A stretch of 7,725 bases of DNA from Thermoguttaceae bacterium (lineage in GTDB: Bacteria; Planctomycetota; Planctomycetia; Pirellulales; Thermoguttaceae), in the NCBI GenBank assembly GCA_024653385.1, contig JANLFZ010000238.1, positions 1,668 to 9,392 of the forward strand, in the 5' to 3' direction. The notes under the pieces were generated by a model. It did no database searches, was not told where the DNA came from, and worked only from the letters and a program-made list of their open reading frames with translations. This document shows positions 5,815 to 7,725 of this stretch, piece by piece (the first letter of the stretch is position 1; each line of letters opens with the position of its first letter). Both the position numbers and the translations under genes were made by a program.

Positions 5815-7016
5815 GGCAGTTCGGCATGCTGGGTGCTGACGGTGGCGCCTCTCTGGTCGGTGGCGCTCACATAGTACACGATCGGCCGCCTCGCCGGGAG
5901 GGTTGCCTCGACCGCGCCGCCGGCCAGCGTCGCGTCAATCGAGTGCCACTGCCGTTTCTGCCACGGACCGGTGTCGTGCGTGTAATGGAGCTGCGCCTTG
6001 ACGACCGGGACCTTGGCCTCCACCGCGGCGCGCACCGTGGCGCCGGCCGTCTTCATCGGCCCCAGCCGCGCCAGGGGATCGCCGCCGCGAAGCACGCTGT
6101 CGACGAAAAGGCCGATCTCGATGGGGGCCCAGCCTTGTGGGTGACCGTGCGGCATGCGCACCTCGATCCGCAAGTCCACGGGCCCGGGCACCAGCCGATA
6201 GCTTGTCTGGTAGCTGTCCAGCGGATAGGCGAAGTCGTTCGTGCCGTTGAGGAACAAGATCGGGCACCGTACGCCCGGCAGGTACCGCGACGGATCGAAC
6301 CACCGTACCCAGCGGTCGCGTTGCTCGGGCGACATCTTGGCGAACCGTGGGAGCCAGACGCTGTTTTCGTGCAAATAGCCGCAACCGTACACGGGGACGG
6401 CGACCTTGAGGCGATCGTCGATGCCTGCCACGATGCACGTCAGATACCCGCCCCAACTGATGCCCGTGATGCCGATGCGCGACGCATCGACCCCCTCCTG
6501 GGCTGCGAGCAGGGAATGGCCGCGGACCGCGGCGGCCACCGCGTGGTAGGTCCACATCCGATGGGTTTCGGCATCGGTGAAGTCGCGGAACTTGGCATCG
6601 TCGTCTTGCGGGGGTCCGCCATCGGGAAGCCGTTTCCCGTCGGGACCGCAGCCGGCCAGGTCCATCGCGATCGAGGCGTAGCCGCGTTCGGCCCAGAGGG
6701 TGGCCCATTCGGCAAAGGCCGTGCCGCCGCCGCCGTGGACGAGCACCATGCCCGGCGCCTTGCCGGCCGCCTGCTTGGGTCGGCCCAAATACGCGAACAC
6801 GCGTGTCGGCTTGCCGGCAAGCGGCTCGCCTTCGTAGTACACCTCCTGGACCAGCCCCCGGGTTGCCCCGAACGTCGCGGGGGGGACTTTCTTGAGCTGG
6901 TCCAGGTTCCAGGGACCGGTGTCGCGCGGCGGCGACTGGGCCGGCGCGAGCGAGCCGGCGGCGAGAAACACCAGGGCCAACAGTTTGACAACAACGAGCC
7001 GGGTAGCGCTTTTCAT
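5811..7016 (-). CDS. Secreted alpha/beta hydrolase, acetylxylan-esterase-like
   Basis: The 401-residue protein is probably a secreted serine esterase. A Sec signal peptide is clear: a basic N-terminus, a hydrophobic core to about residue 22 and an AxA site (A24-P25-A26) before Gln27. The catalytic fold shows an oxyanion-hole motif HGGGG (94-98), a nucleophile elbow GISWGG with Ser187, the acid Asp261 in LNGTNDFAYP (256-265), and a histidine at 290 or 292 in MPHGHPQGW. The region after about 325 looks like a small beta-rich C-terminal domain (VVKAQLHYTHDTGPWQKRQW at 338-357, IVYYVSATDQRG at 379-390). The family includes acetylxylan esterases, dienelactone hydrolases and PhoPQ-activated-protein-like hydrolases, and I cannot choose the substrate. 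An open frame extends upstream to 7565, but that part overlaps the preceding gene. The start at 7016 has both a signal peptide and a good binding site. It overlaps both neighbours by 4 bp (ATGA). Confidence 0.88.
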   Translation of the reverse strand: MKSATRLVVVKLLALVFLAAGSLAPAQSPPRDTGPWNLDQLKKVPPATFGATRGLVQEVYYEGEPLAGKPTRVFAYLGRPKQAAGKAPGMVLVHGGGGTAFAEWATLWAERGYASIAMDLAGCGPDGKRLPDGGPPQDDDAKFRDFTDAETHRMWTYHAVAAAVRGHSLLAAQEGVDASRIGITGISWGGYLTCIVAGIDDRLKVAVPVYGCGYLHENSVWLPRFAKMSPEQRDRWVRWFDPSRYLPGVRCPILFLNGTNDFAYPLDSYQTSYRLVPGPVDLRIEVRMPHGHPQGWAPIEIGLFVDSVLRGGDPLARLGPMKTAGATVRAAVEAKVPVVKAQLHYTHDTGPWQKRQWHSIDATLAGGAVEATLPARRPIVYYVSATDQRGATVSTQHAELP

Positions 7017-7725
7017 GCGGCAGAATCCTCTCGGGCGGCCTCGCCCTCGCGCAGTCCTTGCCAGACGACGCCGGGCGAGTCGTGGCAATCCTCGTACTGA
7101 AGGGTGAAATCGACGACTTCGGCGGGCAGCGGATAGCAGCGGGCCTGCCAAGACAGGACCGCCCGCTCGGCCTCGCCCGAATCGCGCGCCAAGACGCCCC
7201 AATGCGCCACGTACTCGGTCCATGCCTCCTGGCCGGGGCGGCAGCCAAGAGAGTCCTTCCACGCGGCGTCCAGCGGCTGGCGCAACCGGTAGACGTAGAA
7301 GTTGAGCCCCTCGACGGCCTCGTGCCGGTGCCGCTCGTCGTCGAACAGGGCATCCGGCGCCATGCCCGAGGCCAGCATCAGTCGCCGAAGCGGCTCGTGT
7401 TCCGGAGCGTCGTCGGGCAGGCATTTCGCGGCGAGGTACAGTTTTTCGAAGAGCCGCGCCACCCCCGAATCGGTGAGGTAATCGGCCTCGACCAGGCGCA
7501 TGGCCAGGGCACACGCGAGGTGGCGGCGGAGCCCTTCGAGGTCGCCCAGCTTGCTGTGGGCCCACGCGCGCAGGACCTCCAGGTGCAGGCCCGGTCGGCC
7601 AAAGCGCCCGGCCTCGATGTCGATGGCGGCCAGGGCCTCCGGCACGCGATCGGTCTCCAACAGGGCCAACGCCCGGTAGTAATGCGTCCAGGTCTGGCCG
7701 GGATCGAGCTGTTCGAAGCGGTCGA
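7013..7725 (-). CDS. TPR-like protein of unknown function, 5' partial
   Basis: The frame is open to the right edge of the window and gives at least 236 residues, so the start lies outside. A TTG at 7669 could be mistaken for a start, but the 18 residues before it (ending TWTHYYRA) continue the same helix. Residues about 10-75 read as TPR-like helix pairs: TWTHYYRALALLETDRVPEA (11-30), then a helix rich in Ala/Leu ending in KLGDLEGLRRHL (58-69). Residues about 138-225 look like a separate compact domain rich in aromatic residues and prolines. It includes NFYVYRLRQPLD (141-152), GCRPGQEAWTEY (160-171), HWGVLA (174-179), CYPLPAEVVDF (196-206) and SPGVVWQGLR (216-225). I do not recognise this domain. 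No signal peptide or membrane segment is seen in the visible part. The gene ends in an ATGA overlap with the esterase gene and is upstream of it in the operon. TPR units suggest protein-protein contact; no function can be assigned. Confidence 0.75.
   Translation of the reverse strand, partial: DRFEQLDPGQTWTHYYRALALLETDRVPEALAAIDIEAGRFGRPGLHLEVLRAWAHSKLGDLEGLRRHLACALAMRLVEADYLTDSGVARLFEKLYLAAKCLPDDAPEHEPLRRLMLASGMAPDALFDDERHRHEAVEGLNFYVYRLRQPLDAAWKDSLGCRPGQEAWTEYVAHWGVLARDSGEAERAVLSWQARCYPLPAEVVDFTLQYEDCHDSPGVVWQGLREGEAAREDSAA
7026..7032 (-). promoter_or_regulatory. Ribosome binding site of the esterase gene (GAGAGGA)
   Basis: On the minus strand GAGAGGA ends 9 nt before the ATG at 7016. With the signal peptide that follows immediately, it decides this start over the longer open frame reaching 7565. 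It lies within the 3' end of the upstream TPR-like gene. Confidence 0.6.

Noticed and set aside
5826..7100. A 424-codon + strand frame opposite the esterase gene
   Set aside because: The opposite strand has a complete esterase with signal peptide, nucleophile elbow and coupled neighbours. This frame shows no motif.
5811..7565. A 584-codon version of the esterase starting at 7565
   Set aside because: The first 183 codons overlap the TPR-like gene and read as low-complexity sequence. The signal peptide and binding site place the start at 7016.

Overview
The window is a gene-dense, GC-rich bacterial segment. It comes from a diderm that makes a KDO-containing outer-membrane glycolipid, because kdsD and kdsC sit side by side. 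The very long OstA/LptA-like envelope protein, the Tat-exported flavoprotein and the secreted acetylxylan-esterase-like hydrolase together suggest a planctomycete (Pirellulales-like). That assignment is inference from gene content; no rRNA or other marker is present.

Left half, + strand (1-4827): an LPS synthesis and export cluster. kdsD (arabinose-5-phosphate isomerase, 5' end outside the window) is followed by kdsC (KDO-8-phosphate phosphatase). Next comes a protein of about 1057 residues with an N-terminal membrane anchor, an LptC-like segment and several OstA/LptA-like beta-strand modules. The order matches the classical kdsD-kdsC-lptC-lptA cluster, with one giant gene where lptC and lptA would be. 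No lptB follows. An extended -10 element and a Shine-Dalgarno sequence between kdsD and kdsC suggest an internal promoter and a kdsC start at 1095.

Convergent junction (4828-4849): only 22 bp separate the two gene blocks. A 9-bp-stem inverted repeat without a U-tract covers both stop codons and may act as a bidirectional terminator.

Right half, - strand (4850-7725): four overlapping genes read right to left. They are a TPR-like protein of unknown function (5' end outside the window), a secreted alpha/beta hydrolase, a small CPRC thioredoxin-like protein, and a Tat-signal NADPH-dependent-FMN-reductase-family flavoprotein. The overlaps are ATGA, ATGA and 16 bp, so this is almost certainly one transcript with coupled translation. 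Its promoter lies outside the window.

There is no stretch above 60 bp without a gene. I saw no tRNA, rRNA, CRISPR array or insertion sequence. The most unusual items are the giant LptC/LptA-like protein and the thioredoxin-like/Tat-flavoprotein pair, whose flavoprotein lacks the Fe-S cysteines of its closest-looking relatives.
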